From positions 688,479-752,478 of the forward strand of contig NZ_FOMT01000002.1 of NCBI RefSeq assembly GCF_900112695.1: a DNA stretch of 64,000 bases. Reading direction: 5' to 3'. The notes under the pieces were generated by a model. It worked only from the letters and a program-made list of their open reading frames with translations, was not told the DNA's origin and made no database searches. Source of the DNA: Paenibacillus catalpae. Its GTDB lineage: Bacteria; Bacillota; Bacilli; Paenibacillales; Paenibacillaceae. Each line of letters begins with the position of its first letter. Within the stretch, counting starts at the first letter, position 1. This document shows positions 43,201 to 51,074 of the stretch, piece by piece. Position numbers and translations under genes: made by a program.

Positions 43201-44838
43201 GGTTCAACTCCGGGTGTAGGCCTGATCTCGCCGCCTCCGCATCATGATATTTATTCGATTGAGGACCTTGCCGAACTGATTCACGATCTGAAAAACGCGA
43301 ATCCTCGCGCTCGCATTAACGTGAAGCTGGTATCCGAGGTTGGCGTAGGCACAATCGCTGCCGGCGTTGCTAAAGCACGCGCAGACGTAATCATGGTCAG
43401 CGGCTATGACGGGGGTACTGGCGCATCACCAATGAACTCGATTCGCCACGCGGGTCTGCCATGGGAGCTTGGTCTTGCAGAAACGCATCAAACGTTGATG
43501 CTGAACAATCTGCGTGACCGTGTCGTTATCGAAACCGATGGTAAAATGATGAACGGCCGCGACGTTGCGATTGCAATCCTTCTTGGTGCTGAAGAGTATG
43601 GTTTCTCGACTGCTCCACTTGTCGTACTAGGCTGCATTATGATGCGCGTATGTCAGCTCGATACTTGTCCGGTTGGCGTTGCAACACAAAACCCAGAGCT
43701 TCGCGCTAAATTTATGGGCGATCCAAGCCATGTCGTGAACTATCTTCACTTCATTGCGCAGGAGCTTCGTGAAATTATGGCAGAGCTTGGCTTCCGTACT
43801 ATTCAAGAAATGGTTGGCCGTGTCGACGTTCTCGAATCGAAAAACCTGGTTGATCATTATAAAGCAAAAGGAATTGATCTTAGCCTTCTGCTGCATTCCC
43901 CGGATGTACCGCAAGACGCAGCGCGTCATAACGTACAAGAGCAAAACCATGGACTCGAGCTGTCGCTCGACATGCAAGAGCTTGTTCCTGGAGCAGCAGC
44001 GGCACTGGAAAGCGGCGAACGTGTTCGCGGCACATTCCCGATCTGCAATACAAACCGTGTAGTGGGTACAATTCTCGGCAGCGAAGTAACCCGCCGTTAC
44101 GGCGCGAAAGGCTTGCCTGAAGATACAATCTCCTACCACTTCGTTGGTACTGCCGGTCAAAGCTTTGGAGCATTCGTTCCGAAGGGCATCACGCTCTCGC
44201 TTGAAGGCGACTCCAATGACTATGTTGGCAAAGGCCTCTCCGGTGGTAAAATTATCGTTGCTCCATCTCCGAAAGCTACATTCGTGGCCGAAGAGAACGT
44301 CATTATCGGCAACACGGCGCTTTACGGTGCAACGGATGGTGAAGTATACATCCGCGGTATCGCAGGCGAACGCTTCGCGGTTCGGAACTCCGGCGTGAAG
44401 GTTGTTGTTGAGGGCGTAGGCGATCATGGCTGTGAATATATGACTGGCGGCCGGGTTGTTATTCTCGGCAGCACAGGCCGGAACTTTGCGGCAGGTATGT
44501 CCGGCGGCATTGCTTACATCTACGACGAGCATGGCGACTTCTACAAGAACTGCAACATTGAGATGGTTCTGCTGGAGCGTCTTGAGACAGAAGAAGATGT
44601 TGCTGAGCTTCGCGGCCTGCTAGAGCGTCATGTGGATTACACGGGCTCTGCAGTTGGCTCGCGTGTTCTGAGCGATTGGAATTTATCGATCACGAAATTC
44701 GTGAAGGTTATTCCGAAGGATTACAAAAAAATGATGGAGCATATCCGCAAAGCGGAAGATGCAGGACTGACTGACGACAAAGCGCTTCTTGCTGCTTTTG
44801 AAGCAAGCATGAAAGAGCTGGCTCGTACAGGAGGATAA
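40237..44838 (+). CDS. gltB: Glutamate synthase large (alpha) subunit
   Basis: A 1533-residue enzyme making glutamate from glutamine and 2-oxoglutarate. After a short propeptide the N-terminal nucleophile Cys is in [12 protein letters not shown] (about residue 24), starting the class II amidotransferase domain. The central and FMN domains follow; the synthase part has [32 protein letters not shown] and the 3Fe-4S cluster cysteines C-x5-C-x4-C in [12 protein letters not shown]. The C-terminal GltS beta-helix has [24 protein letters not shown] 40237 has AAAGG about 9 nt upstream. No small-subunit gene follows; a terminator closes the transcript, so the FAD subunit must be elsewhere. Called gltA in Bacillus nomenclature. 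Confidence 0.95.
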   Translation: MKEKIFGLPPKQGLYDPRYEKDACGMGFVANIKGRKSHTVIRQALTLLENMEHRGGQGSEPNTGDGAGILLQIPHDFFTRELKKLEIDLPQEGEYAVGLLFMPHDEAIRSSFERELENIILEEGQTLIGWRTVPTDDSKLGQSALSVKPFVRQVFIAKNPGLQDELSFERKLYVIRKRAELAIRFGGKEGGEMFYFTSLSSKKIVYKGMLTTEQVRSFYLELNDESVVSAMALVHSRFSTNTFPSWERAHPFHYLIHNGEINTLRGNINWMHARQTLFETELFGSDMEKVKPVISPDGSDTAMFDNALEFLHLSGRSLPHVAMMMVPEPWSNHESMDDKKKAFYEYHSTLMEPWDGPAAMAITNGTQICAYLDRNGLRPARYYVTKDDHIILGSEAGTVEIAPEEILYKDRLRPGRMLVVDTKEGRIISDEEVKAQIAAEQPYREWLDEHLVDLEALPDAPELPELDHATVQQRQQAFGYTFEDVRKVLEPMASSGQEPIASMGYDAPLAVLSERPQRLFNYFKQLFAQVTNPPIDAIREEIVTAVGTTIGPERNLLKPEPESARHIKLDTPILSNEQFAKLRHVRRPGFKSITLPIFFPAAEGEEGLRSALKLMREAADRVIEKGHNILILSDRGLDKDNAAIPSLLAVSALHHHLIRQGTRTKVAILLESGDPREVHHYALLLGYGVNAVNPYLAFETLDDMIRQGMLSNISHEKAVKNYIKAATKGVTKVLSKMGISTIQSYRGAQIFEALGLQEELINEYFTWTPSRIGGIGLDIIAQEALKCHNKAYADQEGGEKELDSGGDYQWRKDGEDHLFSPQTIHTLQMASRKNDYKLYKKFSNMVQGEDKKHMMLRSLLQFKDGRQSVPIEEVEPVESIFKRFKTGAMSFGSISKEAHESLAIAMNRIGGKSNTGEGGEDPARFIPDANGDSRRSAIKQVASGRFGVTSNYLVNADEIQIKMAQGAKPGEGGQLPGRKVYPWVAEVRGSTPGVGLISPPPHHDIYSIEDLAELIHDLKNANPRARINVKLVSEVGVGTIAAGVAKARADVIMVSGYDGGTGASPMNSIRHAGLPWELGLAETHQTLMLNNLRDRVVIETDGKMMNGRDVAIAILLGAEEYGFSTAPLVVLGCIMMRVCQLDTCPVGVATQNPELRAKFMGDPSHVVNYLHFIAQELREIMAELGFRTIQEMVGRVDVLESKNLVDHYKAKGIDLSLLLHSPDVPQDAARHNVQEQNHGLELSLDMQELVPGAAAALESGERVRGTFPICNTNRVVGTILGSEVTRRYGAKGLPEDTISYHFVGTAGQSFGAFVPKGITLSLEGDSNDYVGKGLSGGKIIVAPSPKATFVAEENVIIGNTALYGATDGEVYIRGIAGERFAVRNSGVKVVVEGVGDHGCEYMTGGRVVILGSTGRNFAAGMSGGIAYIYDEHGDFYKNCNIEMVLLERLETEEDVAELRGLLERHVDYTGSAVGSRVLSDWNLSITKFVKVIPKDYKKMMEHIRKAEDAGLTDDKALLAAFEASMKELARTGG

Positions 44839-44844
44839 AGGGAA

Positions 44845-44879
44845 ACAGGCTGGGCAGTTGCTCAGCCTGTTTTTTTTTG
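44845..44879 (+). terminator. Terminator after glutamate synthase
   Basis: ACAGGCTG pairs with CAGCCTGT, followed by nine T. Confidence 0.92.
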
Positions 44880-44883
44880 TAGA

Positions 44884-45092
44884 GAGTGGTGGCTGTGTAC
44901 TCTGGATGCCGGGAAAGTATCTCCTTACGGTACACCGAATGAGAGACAGTTCAATACGCCTGTCTCTCATTCGGTGTCGCTGTTGAAATCGTGGGACTTT
45001 GATTAGAAGTTGAGGCTGTCCCACGATTTCAAAGGCGAACGTTGCACTCCTCCAGGAGATACTTTTCCTCTATCCACTCGCAGCCACCACTC
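44884..45092. repeat. Structured intergenic element B, cloverleaf-like palindrome
   Basis: Nested and side-by-side stems fill 209 nt. The outer arms GAGTGGTGGCTG (44884-44895) and CAGCCACCACTC (45081-45092) pair perfectly. The next stem, 44912-44925 with 45054-45068, pairs around AGTATCTCCT with a single bulge. Inside are two perfect hairpins: 18 bp (44932-44949 with 44960-44977, 10-nt loop) and 15 bp (44983-44997 with 45018-45032, 20-nt loop). The segment 45030-45053 matches element A (31694-31717, opposite strand) at 21 of 24 positions. There is no coding frame with a ribosome site. It follows the gltB terminator directly. Confidence 0.75.
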
Positions 45093-45273
45093 AAAAAAAG
45101 GCAGGCTAAGCAAAAAGCCGCTCGCCTGAATGAGATAGGACAGGGGAGGGGAATGTGGAACCATTCCCTCAATTTCCTAGTGAGAAACACCTCACAAAAC
45201 AATTAAAATATATTGTAAAACGATAAATTAGACATTATAATATCACTGAGTCTACACGGATGAGGTGGTTGTT
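45093..45273. other. Spacer between element B and the DUF2975 gene
   Basis: Holds a short GGAATG-TGGAACC-ATTCC-type inverted repeat and the promoter annotated separately. No gene seen. Confidence 0.5.
45213..45241 (+). promoter_or_regulatory. Promoter of the DUF2975-like gene
   Basis: TTGTAA (45213-45218), 17-nt spacer, perfect TATAAT (45236-45241). Confidence 0.65.
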
Positions 45274-45747
45274 ATGAATCGTGCATCAACTTTGTTTTTG
45301 AAAATTACGGTGATTATATTGGCAATGCCTGCGATTGCTGTATGTGTTATAGCGATGATTGCTTTAATTCGAGATAACCCTGATCAATTTCCAGGTAAAA
45401 TGCATGTATCCGATATCGGTTTTTTTGCTGCCGTAATTCCTTATTTCATCGCATTGTATATGGCCTTGAAATTACTCGGTTACATTGATAACAATATCGC
45501 TTTTTCAGAGCTGTCCGTCAGAGCATTAAAGAAGATTAAATATTGTGGTCTCAGTATCGGCATGATTTTTGTGGTGATGCTGCCAGTCGTGTTCATTACG
45601 GCCAGACAGGAAGAGGCGCCTGGGATTATAGTAGTCGGTTTAGCAGTAACCTTTGCTTCGTTTGTTATAGCTATCTTTGGCGCGCTGCTGGAACGATTAT
45701 TGCAGAACGCTATTCGACTGAAGTCGGAAAATGAGCTGACGGTTTGA
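45274..45747 (+). CDS. Small four-helix membrane protein, DUF2975-like
   Basis: A 157-residue protein with four hydrophobic helices (about residues 7-32, 45-68, 90-110, 118-142). The layout and the loop YIDNNIAFSELSVRALKKIKYCG fit the DUF2975 family. Members often sit beside a small Cro/C1-type regulator, but here the next gene is an acetyltransferase. Function unknown. ATG 45274 has GAGGTGG close upstream; a GTG at 45265 is possible but leaves no room for a ribosome site. Confidence 0.72.
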   Translation: MNRASTLFLKITVIILAMPAIAVCVIAMIALIRDNPDQFPGKMHVSDIGFFAAVIPYFIALYMALKLLGYIDNNIAFSELSVRALKKIKYCGLSIGMIFVVMLPVVFITARQEEAPGIIVVGLAVTFASFVIAIFGALLERLLQNAIRLKSENELTV

Positions 45748-45785
45748 GAGAAGATACAATAATCTTTCAGAAAGGAGGGCATTCA

Positions 45786-46319
45786 GTGATCTACATAGAG
45801 ACCCCAAGATTGCGATTGCGTGACTGGCGAGAGGCAGATCTGGGGCCGTTTATTCGGATGAACGAGGATGAAAAGGTAATGGAGTATTTTCCAAAGACCT
45901 TGTCGGAAGAAGAAACAATAGCGTTCTATGAGGTAATTACGAATGAGTTTAAAGACTTGGGGTATGGCTTATATGCGGTGGAGACGAAGGAGAACAATGC
46001 GTTTATTGGTTTTATTGGTTTCCATCAAGCAACCTTTGAAGCTGATTTTACACCATGTGTGGAGATTGGCTGGCGGCTGACCAAGGAAGCTTGGGGCAAA
46101 GGATACGCAACAGAGGGAGCGGATGCTTGTTTGCAGTATGGCTTTGATAAACTTGGTTTTACGGATGTCTATAGCTTTACAGCTGAGATTAATAAAGGTT
46201 CAAAGAATGTGATGAAGAAGATTGGAATGCGCTTTATTCAAACGTTTGAGCATCCAAGGGTAGAGAAGAACAGCCGGCTAAGCAAACATGTTTTGTTTCA
46301 CGTCAATCACATAAAATAA
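45786..46319 (+). CDS. GNAT-family N-acetyltransferase (RimJ/RimL-like)
   Basis: A 177-residue acetyltransferase. The N-terminal IETPRLRLRDWREADLGPF is typical of RimJ/RimL-type enzymes; acetyl-CoA binding lies at GWRLTKEAWGKGYATEGADA, and the C-terminal strand has NKGSKNVMKKIGM. Substrates in this group include ribosomal proteins and antibiotics; none can be assigned. The start is GTG 45786, set by AAAGGAGG with 7-8 nt spacing; an upstream TTG frame would overlap the previous gene. Probably in the same transcript as the DUF2975-like gene (38-nt gap). Confidence 0.88.
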   Translation: MIYIETPRLRLRDWREADLGPFIRMNEDEKVMEYFPKTLSEEETIAFYEVITNEFKDLGYGLYAVETKENNAFIGFIGFHQATFEADFTPCVEIGWRLTKEAWGKGYATEGADACLQYGFDKLGFTDVYSFTAEINKGSKNVMKKIGMRFIQTFEHPRVEKNSRLSKHVLFHVNHIK

Positions 46320-46347
46320 CCGTCTCATTGCGAGACGGTTATTTTAT
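46311..46347. terminator. Bidirectional terminator, GNAT / small membrane protein
   Basis: ATAAAATAACCGTCTC (46311-46326) pairs perfectly with GAGACGGTTATTTTAT (46332-46347). The stop codons of both converging genes lie in the arms. Confidence 0.88.
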
Positions 46348-46550
46348 GTTTTGGACTTGCATAGGATGTAAGCAGTAAGGAACGAGAGCTGAAGGGAGAT
46401 GGTGATCCCAATCACCATAAGCATACCTTCATCACCCTCAGGTGAAATGATAATCGCCAATGCAAAGAAGACAATGACCGTAAGAAGAACGATGCCGATG
46501 AATGCGGCAAACATTCTTAGTCGCCTGAGACCGTTGGATCTTGAATGCAT
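46344..46550 (-). CDS. Small two-helix membrane protein of unknown function
   Basis: A 68-residue protein with two hydrophobic helices (about 13-35 and 43-64) separated by the acidic turn SPEGDEG, and a basic N-terminus (MHSRSNGLRRLR), so both ends are probably cytoplasmic. GGGAGG precedes the ATG by 4 nt, close but acceptable. I do not recognise a family. It is convergent with the GNAT gene and shares its terminator. Confidence 0.6.
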   Translation of the reverse strand: MHSRSNGLRRLRMFAAFIGIVLLTVIVFFALAIIISPEGDEGMLMVIGITISLQLSFLTAYILCKSKT

Positions 46551-46872
46551 GTCGCCTCCCTAATAATGTTTAATTATTCCAGTTCCATGTTTGTCTACTT
46601 TACATGAGATCCCCGTTGATGTCGATATCCAATTATGAAAAAAAGGTTAGGAGCATCCTCTATCTGCTTCTAACCTTTCGCTAACCATTTGCTTAAAAAA
46701 TTTACAAAGGCTTCCATAAAAATCGACTCGCTTTTCTTTAAAAGATGGTCATATATTCCTATTTTCGACAAAAAAAGAACTAAACCTACCACAACTTCCG
46801 ACATATTCCAGCTATATTGTTAGGTATAATAACATTATTGTTTCACTTTATTAGGAGTAGGAGTCGGATAAG
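46551..46872. other. Intergenic region with a minus-strand terminator
   Basis: 322 nt without a called gene. It holds the terminator at 46638-46678 and, on the plus strand, a perfect TATAAT (46825-46830) with no good -35, possibly the promoter of the 41-codon ORF. Confidence 0.5.
46638..46678 (-). terminator. Minus-strand terminator downstream of the XRE gene
   Basis: AAAGGTTAG and CTAACCTTT pair, with inner AGCA/TGCT. On the minus strand the stem is followed by seven T (complement of 46638-46644). The only minus-strand gene that could end here is the XRE regulator, so its transcript would run antisense through the 41-codon ORF. Confidence 0.75.
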
Positions 46873-46998
46873 ATGAGAGAAGCAGAGATGCAAGCAACAA
46901 GCACTGAAGATAAACGTACTGAGCTAAATATTAGAGAAATATTAATTCAGTTGGATATTCCGCAAGAAAAATGGCCTACGGATCTTATCCAGCCCTAA
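46873..46998 (+). CDS. 41-residue small protein of unknown function
   Basis: A 42-codon frame with a good site (AGGAG, 9 nt before ATG 46873) and TATAAT 40 nt upstream. The product is charged and mostly helical (TEDKRTELNIREILIQLDIP then QEKWPTDLIQP), with no membrane segment or export signal. It converges on the XRE regulator with 14 nt between stop codons. It could be a regulator partner or a peptide; I do not recognise it. It is called because of the ribosome site, not because of homology. Confidence 0.5.
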   Translation: MREAEMQATSTEDKRTELNIREILIQLDIPQEKWPTDLIQP

Positions 46999-47012
46999 CA
47001 ATTGCCGCAGCC

Positions 47013-47381
47013 CTAGTTCATCATACGTTCTGCCCGAACAAAGGCAATGAACCGTTTCGTTTCTTCTGCAGTAAGCTTCCGACCATCCACACTCAAATTG
47101 TACTTCTCCAGCAGCTCTTCGTCAGAAAGCTCCAGATGATCGACAAAGCTTCTAATATCTTCGCTTAACGCCGCCTGAGTATTCTGCGTTCTTCCTACCA
47201 AATAATCTATCGATACATGATACAGGTCAGCAAACTTTGCTAGCGTCTCCGTATCAGGCTCTCTGCGGTTCTTCTCATAATGAGATAATGCAGCCCTGGA
47301 TATGCCGAGCTTTGCGGCGGTTTGCTCCTGTGTCCACTTTTTTTCTTCCCTCAAGCCAGCAATTCGGTTCCCTATATTCAT
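47013..47381 (-). CDS. XRE/Cro-C1-family transcriptional regulator
   Basis: A 122-residue protein. Residues 5-60 are a classic helix-turn-helix (IAGLREEKKWTQEQTAAKLG, SRAALSHYEKNRREPDTETL) with FADLYHVSIDYLVG after it. The C-terminal half (SEDIRSFVDHLELSDEELLEKY and a final helix) may dimerise or bind a partner. AGGAGG is 7 nt before the ATG. It is divergent from the PilZ cluster and convergent with the 41-codon ORF. Inverted TACG/CGTA elements (47427-47438) lie upstream as candidate operators. The target is unknown. Confidence 0.88.
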   Translation of the reverse strand: MNIGNRIAGLREEKKWTQEQTAAKLGISRAALSHYEKNRREPDTETLAKFADLYHVSIDYLVGRTQNTQAALSEDIRSFVDHLELSDEELLEKYNLSVDGRKLTAEETKRFIAFVRAERMMN

Positions 47382-47426
47382 CCTATATCCTCCTAAAATG
47401 ACTGACTTCCGCTACACCTATATTAA

Positions 47427-47438
47427 TACGGAAACGTA
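47427..47438. promoter_or_regulatory. Inverted repeat upstream of the XRE gene
   Basis: TACG-GAAA-CGTA. A related ACGTATCGTA lies at 47512-47521 between the -35 and -10 of the PilZ promoter. Candidate XRE-protein sites. Confidence 0.35.
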
Positions 47439-47496
47439 AATATTTCATTTGTTGCAACGAAACGTCGCAAAAAATCCGTAATAAAGTTATTTTCGC

Positions 47497-47525
47497 TTGA
47501 CATGTTACATAACGTATCGTAAAGT
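47497..47525 (+). promoter_or_regulatory. Promoter of the PilZ / kinase / LCP cluster
   Basis: Perfect TTGACA (47497-47502), 17-nt spacer, TAAAGT (47520-47525). The same hexamer pair and spacing occur at 51046-51074. Confidence 0.65.
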
Positions 47526-47538
47526 GAAAGAAATGCAA

Positions 47539-47553
47539 GATACAAATTGTATC
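47539..47553. promoter_or_regulatory. 15-bp palindrome downstream of the PilZ promoter
   Basis: GATACAA-A-TTGTATC is a perfect 7-1-7 inverted repeat about 14 nt after the -10. A related GATACGAATTGTAAC follows the matching promoter at 51078-51092. Probable operator. Confidence 0.5.
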
Positions 47554-47618
47554 ATTTAGTTATTGTTAACACAATTCGCTGTCTTTATTCCTCCCTATGA
47601 AGAAGGAGATGCTTCAAC

Positions 47619-48041
47619 ATGGGTGCCGACCCTTTTATACAAAGGTCCAATATCCGTATTCACCTCCACGAAGGAATAACCGCCCGTGCAGGTCTTCTGA
47701 ATGAGCAGGGCCTCTTGCTTACAGCTTCAACATGCTCTGTGCTGATCTTGAACATTAGCAGGCAGGGGCTAAGCTTTTTGTCCGGATTGCGTTTTCCTGT
47801 GCATAAAGGCTACCTGATGGATTTCCAGATGAATATTTCCGGTGTTGCCTTTAATCTGCGCGGTCATGTCGTATGGCGCAACACAAGGGATAACCAATAC
47901 GAATACGGCATTACCTTCTACCCTCCTAACCGGCTTCGGTCCGTGCTGGTCCGCATGCTGAATCAGGAGCTGCTTCGTCAAAGCCCGCAGCAGTATAAGA
48001 TCCACGCTTTATATCGCGCATTAAGTCATAAGGCATTCTAA
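47619..48041 (+). CDS. PilZ-domain protein (predicted c-di-GMP receptor)
   Basis: A 140-residue single-domain protein. It keeps both c-di-GMP-binding motifs: R9-xxx-R13 (RSNIR) and N45-x-S47-xx-G50 (NISRQG), followed by VVWRNTRDNQYEYGITF, usual for PilZ barrels. AAGGAGA is 9 nt before the ATG. It leads a cluster with a bacterial tyrosine kinase, a ManC-like protein and an LCP protein, so it may tie c-di-GMP level to surface polysaccharide assembly. The connection is inferred from position only; binding would need testing. Confidence 0.82.
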   Translation: MGADPFIQRSNIRIHLHEGITARAGLLNEQGLLLTASTCSVLILNISRQGLSFLSGLRFPVHKGYLMDFQMNISGVAFNLRGHVVWRNTRDNQYEYGITFYPPNRLRSVLVRMLNQELLRQSPQQYKIHALYRALSHKAF

Positions 48042-48064
48042 TAAAAGCTGGCAGGTGGTTAACC

Positions 48065-48763
48065 ATGCAACAATCCACGATTGAAAAAAGCAAGCTGATT
48101 ACAACGATTAATCCCGATTCACCAATTGCTGAAGCGTACCGCTCCCTGCGCACGAATATTCTTTTCTCCTCCATCGATGAGCCTGTAAAAACGTTAATGG
48201 TAACGTCCTGCCAGTCCGGTGACGGCAAATCAACAACCATAGCGAATCTCGCCGTAGCTTTCTCGCAGGAGGGCAAACGCGTGCTTCTCATTGATGCGGA
48301 TTTGCGCCGGCCATCGCTTCATACGTTTTTCATGCAGTCCAATCAGACCGGATTATCGAATGTACTGGCGAACCAGATGGAATGGCAGGATGCGGTTCAT
48401 TCCACTTCTATTGACAATTTATTCTTTATCGCTTCCGGACCCACTCCTCCCAATCCATCCGAAATGCTGGGCTCCAAAAAAATGAATCAGTTCATCGAAG
48501 AGCTGACCGCTCATTACGATATGATCCTGTTTGATGCACCGCCTTCTCTTGTCGTGACAGACGGACTTGTGCTTGCATCCAAATGCGACGGAGTTGTTGC
48601 CGTCATTAGTGTTGGCATGACAAAACGCCAGCAAGCGAAAAAAATGTACGCCAGTCTTGAGCATGTCAAAGCGAGACTGCTGGGTGTGGTACTCAACAAT
48701 AAGAAAAAGAAAAGCAAGGAACAGCCGTATTACACCTACTACGGTACAAACAGGAGGATGTAA
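48065..48763 (+). CDS. CpsD/CapB-type bacterial tyrosine kinase
   Basis: A 232-residue cytoplasmic kinase. Walker A is SCQSGDGKSTTIANLA, Walker A' VLLIDADLRRPSLH and Walker B MILFDAPPS. The C-terminal tail KKKSKEQPYYTYYG carries a cluster of four Tyr, the autophosphorylation sites of this family. In Bacillota the kinase needs a membrane adaptor (CpsC/CapA/YwqC); none is encoded next to it here. It lies 23 nt after the PilZ gene and its stop overlaps the next ATG by one base (TAATG), so the cluster is translationally linked. Confidence 0.93.
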   Translation: MQQSTIEKSKLITTINPDSPIAEAYRSLRTNILFSSIDEPVKTLMVTSCQSGDGKSTTIANLAVAFSQEGKRVLLIDADLRRPSLHTFFMQSNQTGLSNVLANQMEWQDAVHSTSIDNLFFIASGPTPPNPSEMLGSKKMNQFIEELTAHYDMILFDAPPSLVVTDGLVLASKCDGVVAVISVGMTKRQQAKKMYASLEHVKARLLGVVLNNKKKKSKEQPYYTYYGTNRRM

Positions 48764-49974
48764 TGGGAGAGCAGCAAGTGAGACTCGTTTTATTAGCCGG
48801 CGGTCAAGGCAGACGGATGTGGCCGCTTTCTCATGCTAAGCGTGCGAAGCAGCTTCTTCCTTTGCTGCCTGGAGCAGAAGGTGATAGAGAGTCTTTGCTG
48901 CAAAGGCTGTGGCGTCAGCTGGGCCAAGTTGGCATGCAACAGGATACGTTTATTGCGATCGGCCATAATCAGGCGGAGGCTTTGCGTAATCAGATTTCCT
49001 TCAGCCTGAATGTAATTCGGGAGCCAGAGGCTAAAGGGATCTTTCCTGCTGTTGCGCTTGCCGCATCCTATCTTTATTCCGTTGCGTCCATGCCTCTCCA
49101 TGAGACGGTTGCTGTAGTGCCGTCGGACTTGTATCTGGAGGAAGAAGAATGGCTTGAGGCGCTGAAGGAGCTGCCCGAGCAGCTTCGCAGGCATCAGCTT
49201 AACCATGTCATAACCAGCGACGGAAGCGGCATTGTCGTCTTTCGACTGGAGAGTGTTATTTCAGCCTTGGCGGAAGAAGGACTGCCGATTTCCTACGAAC
49301 AACTTTACCGGCGTTACGAAGGGATTCACAGCAAGCTGGAAATGGTTATGACCCGGTTATTCGAAGGAAGTCCTACCTTCCGAATGCCGGAGTTGCCTTG
49401 CCATCGCATTAACAGCTGGAACAGTCTTGCTGCTGCTCTGCCGGAAAACGCTTCTATTTATAATGATTCGGCAGTTCCTGTAATTATGATGGGGCTGAAA
49501 GATATTACGGTAGCTATATCTGCAACAGGAATTCTCATTGCTGACCAGAGAGCTGTTATGCAGCCAGAAAAGCTCCTGAATCCTTGTGCGGATGAGCAGC
49601 TGCCGCTGGTACCCGGTTACGAAGCCGGTAATTGGGGGAGTGCGGTTGTCATAAACTGCACATACGATGAAGACGGGCAGCAATCCATAACAAGAAAGCT
49701 CGAGGTTAACGAGGGCGGATATTTGAATTACGTTTTTTATATGAAACGGAAACAGATTTGGACGGTGCTGGCTGGTGTTGGAGAGCTGATCCGCAATGAG
49801 GAAAGAACCATCGTTCGGACTGGTGATGTCATTGAGATCATGCCGGGGCAAAGACATACCGTTCACGCCAGATCCAGACTCTCGATTCTGGAGGTCCATT
49901 TCGGAACAGCATTAATGGAAGATGACCGGATTGTTCTGGCTGATCATTGGGAGGAAGTTAGTCCTGCCATGTAG
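48763..49974 (+). CDS. ManC-like mannose-1-phosphate guanylyltransferase-family protein with cupin domain
   Basis: A 403-residue protein. The N-terminus LVLLAGGQGRRMWPLSHAKRAKQLLPLL is a nucleotidyltransferase signature close to GGxGxRLWPLSR-xxxPKQF of ManC, but K/P residues near the end differ. It shows EAKGIFPAVALAA and VVPSDLYL, then a shortened middle, and a C-terminal cupin (GGYLNYVFYMKRKQIWTVLAG, GDVIEIMPGQRHTVHA), as in bifunctional ManC proteins. It is about 60 residues shorter than usual. It might make GDP-mannose or only bind sugar nucleotides; activity cannot be assured. Confidence 0.72.
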   Translation: MGEQQVRLVLLAGGQGRRMWPLSHAKRAKQLLPLLPGAEGDRESLLQRLWRQLGQVGMQQDTFIAIGHNQAEALRNQISFSLNVIREPEAKGIFPAVALAASYLYSVASMPLHETVAVVPSDLYLEEEEWLEALKELPEQLRRHQLNHVITSDGSGIVVFRLESVISALAEEGLPISYEQLYRRYEGIHSKLEMVMTRLFEGSPTFRMPELPCHRINSWNSLAAALPENASIYNDSAVPVIMMGLKDITVAISATGILIADQRAVMQPEKLLNPCADEQLPLVPGYEAGNWGSAVVINCTYDEDGQQSITRKLEVNEGGYLNYVFYMKRKQIWTVLAGVGELIRNEERTIVRTGDVIEIMPGQRHTVHARSRLSILEVHFGTALMEDDRIVLADHWEEVSPAM

Positions 49975-50015
49975 AGAGTAAGCTGTTGCGGTAAAGAAAA
50001 AGGGGGAAGTGGAGT

Positions 50016-50975
50016 ATGAAACGGGGCTGGAAAAGAGCGCTGATCGGCATTGGAGCCGGATTCGTCATTATTGCTGCCGGTACGGCCGGATATGTTTGGC
50101 ATCTATACGGCTCGGTGAAAGAAACGGCAGATAAGATTTATGAACCGATTCAGCCAACGGTATATGTAAGCAAGGACCCGGAGGTTACCGTTAAGCCGCA
50201 GCAGGCTGTACAGGCTCTCATAGAAAAACGTCATCCGTTTACCGTTATGGTCATGGGCGTTGATGAGCGGGAGAATGATAAAGGCCGATCCGATACCTTG
50301 ATCGTGCTTGCCGTTAACCCGGAGAAGAAATCCATCCTCATGTTCAATATCCCGAGGGATACAAGAACTGAGATTATCGGGCACGGGACTACGGATAAAA
50401 TCAATCATGCTTACGCCTTTGGCGGAGTAACGATGGCGAAAAATACGGTAGAGCATTTCCTCGATTATCCGATCGACTACTATATCCGGATTAACATGGA
50501 AGGCTTCGAGCATTTGATTGATATCCTTGGCGGAGTCGAAGTGAACAATCCTTTTACGTTTTATTACGGGGAGCATCAATTTAATCAAGGCAAGATTAAG
50601 TTAAATGGCGAGCTGGCACTCCTATATTCCAGAATGCGTTATGAGGATCCAAGAGGGGATCAGGGCCGAAATGCCCGGCAGCGGGAAATATTAGTGGAGG
50701 TCATGAAGAGCTCCCTTCAATTCTCGAACATTACGCAGGTTCAAAAAATATTAAAAGAGCTTGGCACAAGCGTCAAAACAAACATTACATTTGAAGAAAT
50801 GAAAACTTTTATGACTGATTACCGGGAAGATTTGGGCAACATCGATACGGTAGAAATAAGCGGCTCGGGTAGTACGATTAATCAAGTGTGGTACTTGATT
50901 GTAAGCAGGGAAGAGCGGGAACGGATTCATGATCTGCTGAAGGAACAAATGGATATCGACCAGACGGCGTCTTAA
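50016..50975 (+). CDS. LytR-CpsA-Psr (LCP) family transferase
   Basis: A 319-residue protein with one N-terminal membrane helix (ALIGIGAGFVIIAAGTAGYVW) and an extracellular LCP domain (about 70-270): VMVMGVDERENDKGRSDTLIV, FNIPRDTRTEI with the catalytic Arg/Asp, DYYIRINMEGFEHLIDILGGV and YSRMRYEDPRGDQGRNARQ. The family attaches polymers such as wall teichoic acid or capsule to peptidoglycan. GGGGGAAG lies upstream of the ATG. It is the last gene of the PilZ-led cluster, which suggests that the cluster deals with linking a glycopolymer to the wall. The polymer is unknown. Confidence 0.92.
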   Translation: MKRGWKRALIGIGAGFVIIAAGTAGYVWHLYGSVKETADKIYEPIQPTVYVSKDPEVTVKPQQAVQALIEKRHPFTVMVMGVDERENDKGRSDTLIVLAVNPEKKSILMFNIPRDTRTEIIGHGTTDKINHAYAFGGVTMAKNTVEHFLDYPIDYYIRINMEGFEHLIDILGGVEVNNPFTFYYGEHQFNQGKIKLNGELALLYSRMRYEDPRGDQGRNARQREILVEVMKSSLQFSNITQVQKILKELGTSVKTNITFEEMKTFMTDYREDLGNIDTVEISGSGSTINQVWYLIVSREERERIHDLLKEQMDIDQTAS

Positions 50976-50990
50976 CAGGACGCTGTTTTT
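50963..50990 (+). terminator. Terminator after the LCP gene
   Basis: CGGCGTC pairs with GACGCTG (one G-T pair), followed by a T run. The left arm overlaps the end of the coding region. Confidence 0.7.
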
Positions 50991-51001
50991 ATTCCAATAA
51001 C

Positions 51002-51015
51002 TGTAAACGCTTACA
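51002..51015. promoter_or_regulatory. Perfect cre box (CcpA site)
   Basis: TGTAAACGCTTACA matches all 14 positions of the cre consensus TGWAARCGYTWNCW. Its centre is about 40 nt upstream of the -35 at 51046, i.e. near -72 from the predicted start, a spacing more often seen with CcpA activation than repression. Confidence 0.75.
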
Positions 51016-51045
51016 AGCGAACAGACGACAAATTAAATACAAGTA

Positions 51046-51074
51046 TTGACAACTTTCGCTAAATCCAATAAAGT
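51046..51074 (+). promoter_or_regulatory. Promoter of the Cys-rich micro-ORF
   Basis: Perfect TTGACA (51046-51051), 17-nt spacer, TAAAGT (51069-51074), the same combination as the PilZ promoter. GATACGAATTGTAAC (51078-51092) follows, a half-match to the palindrome at 47539. Confidence 0.65.

Noticed and set aside
44839-45273. CRISPR array or tRNA-like cluster in the gltB downstream gap
   Set aside because: The repeats are inverted, not direct with regular spacers, and no tRNA anticodon arm or CCA-type end could be placed.
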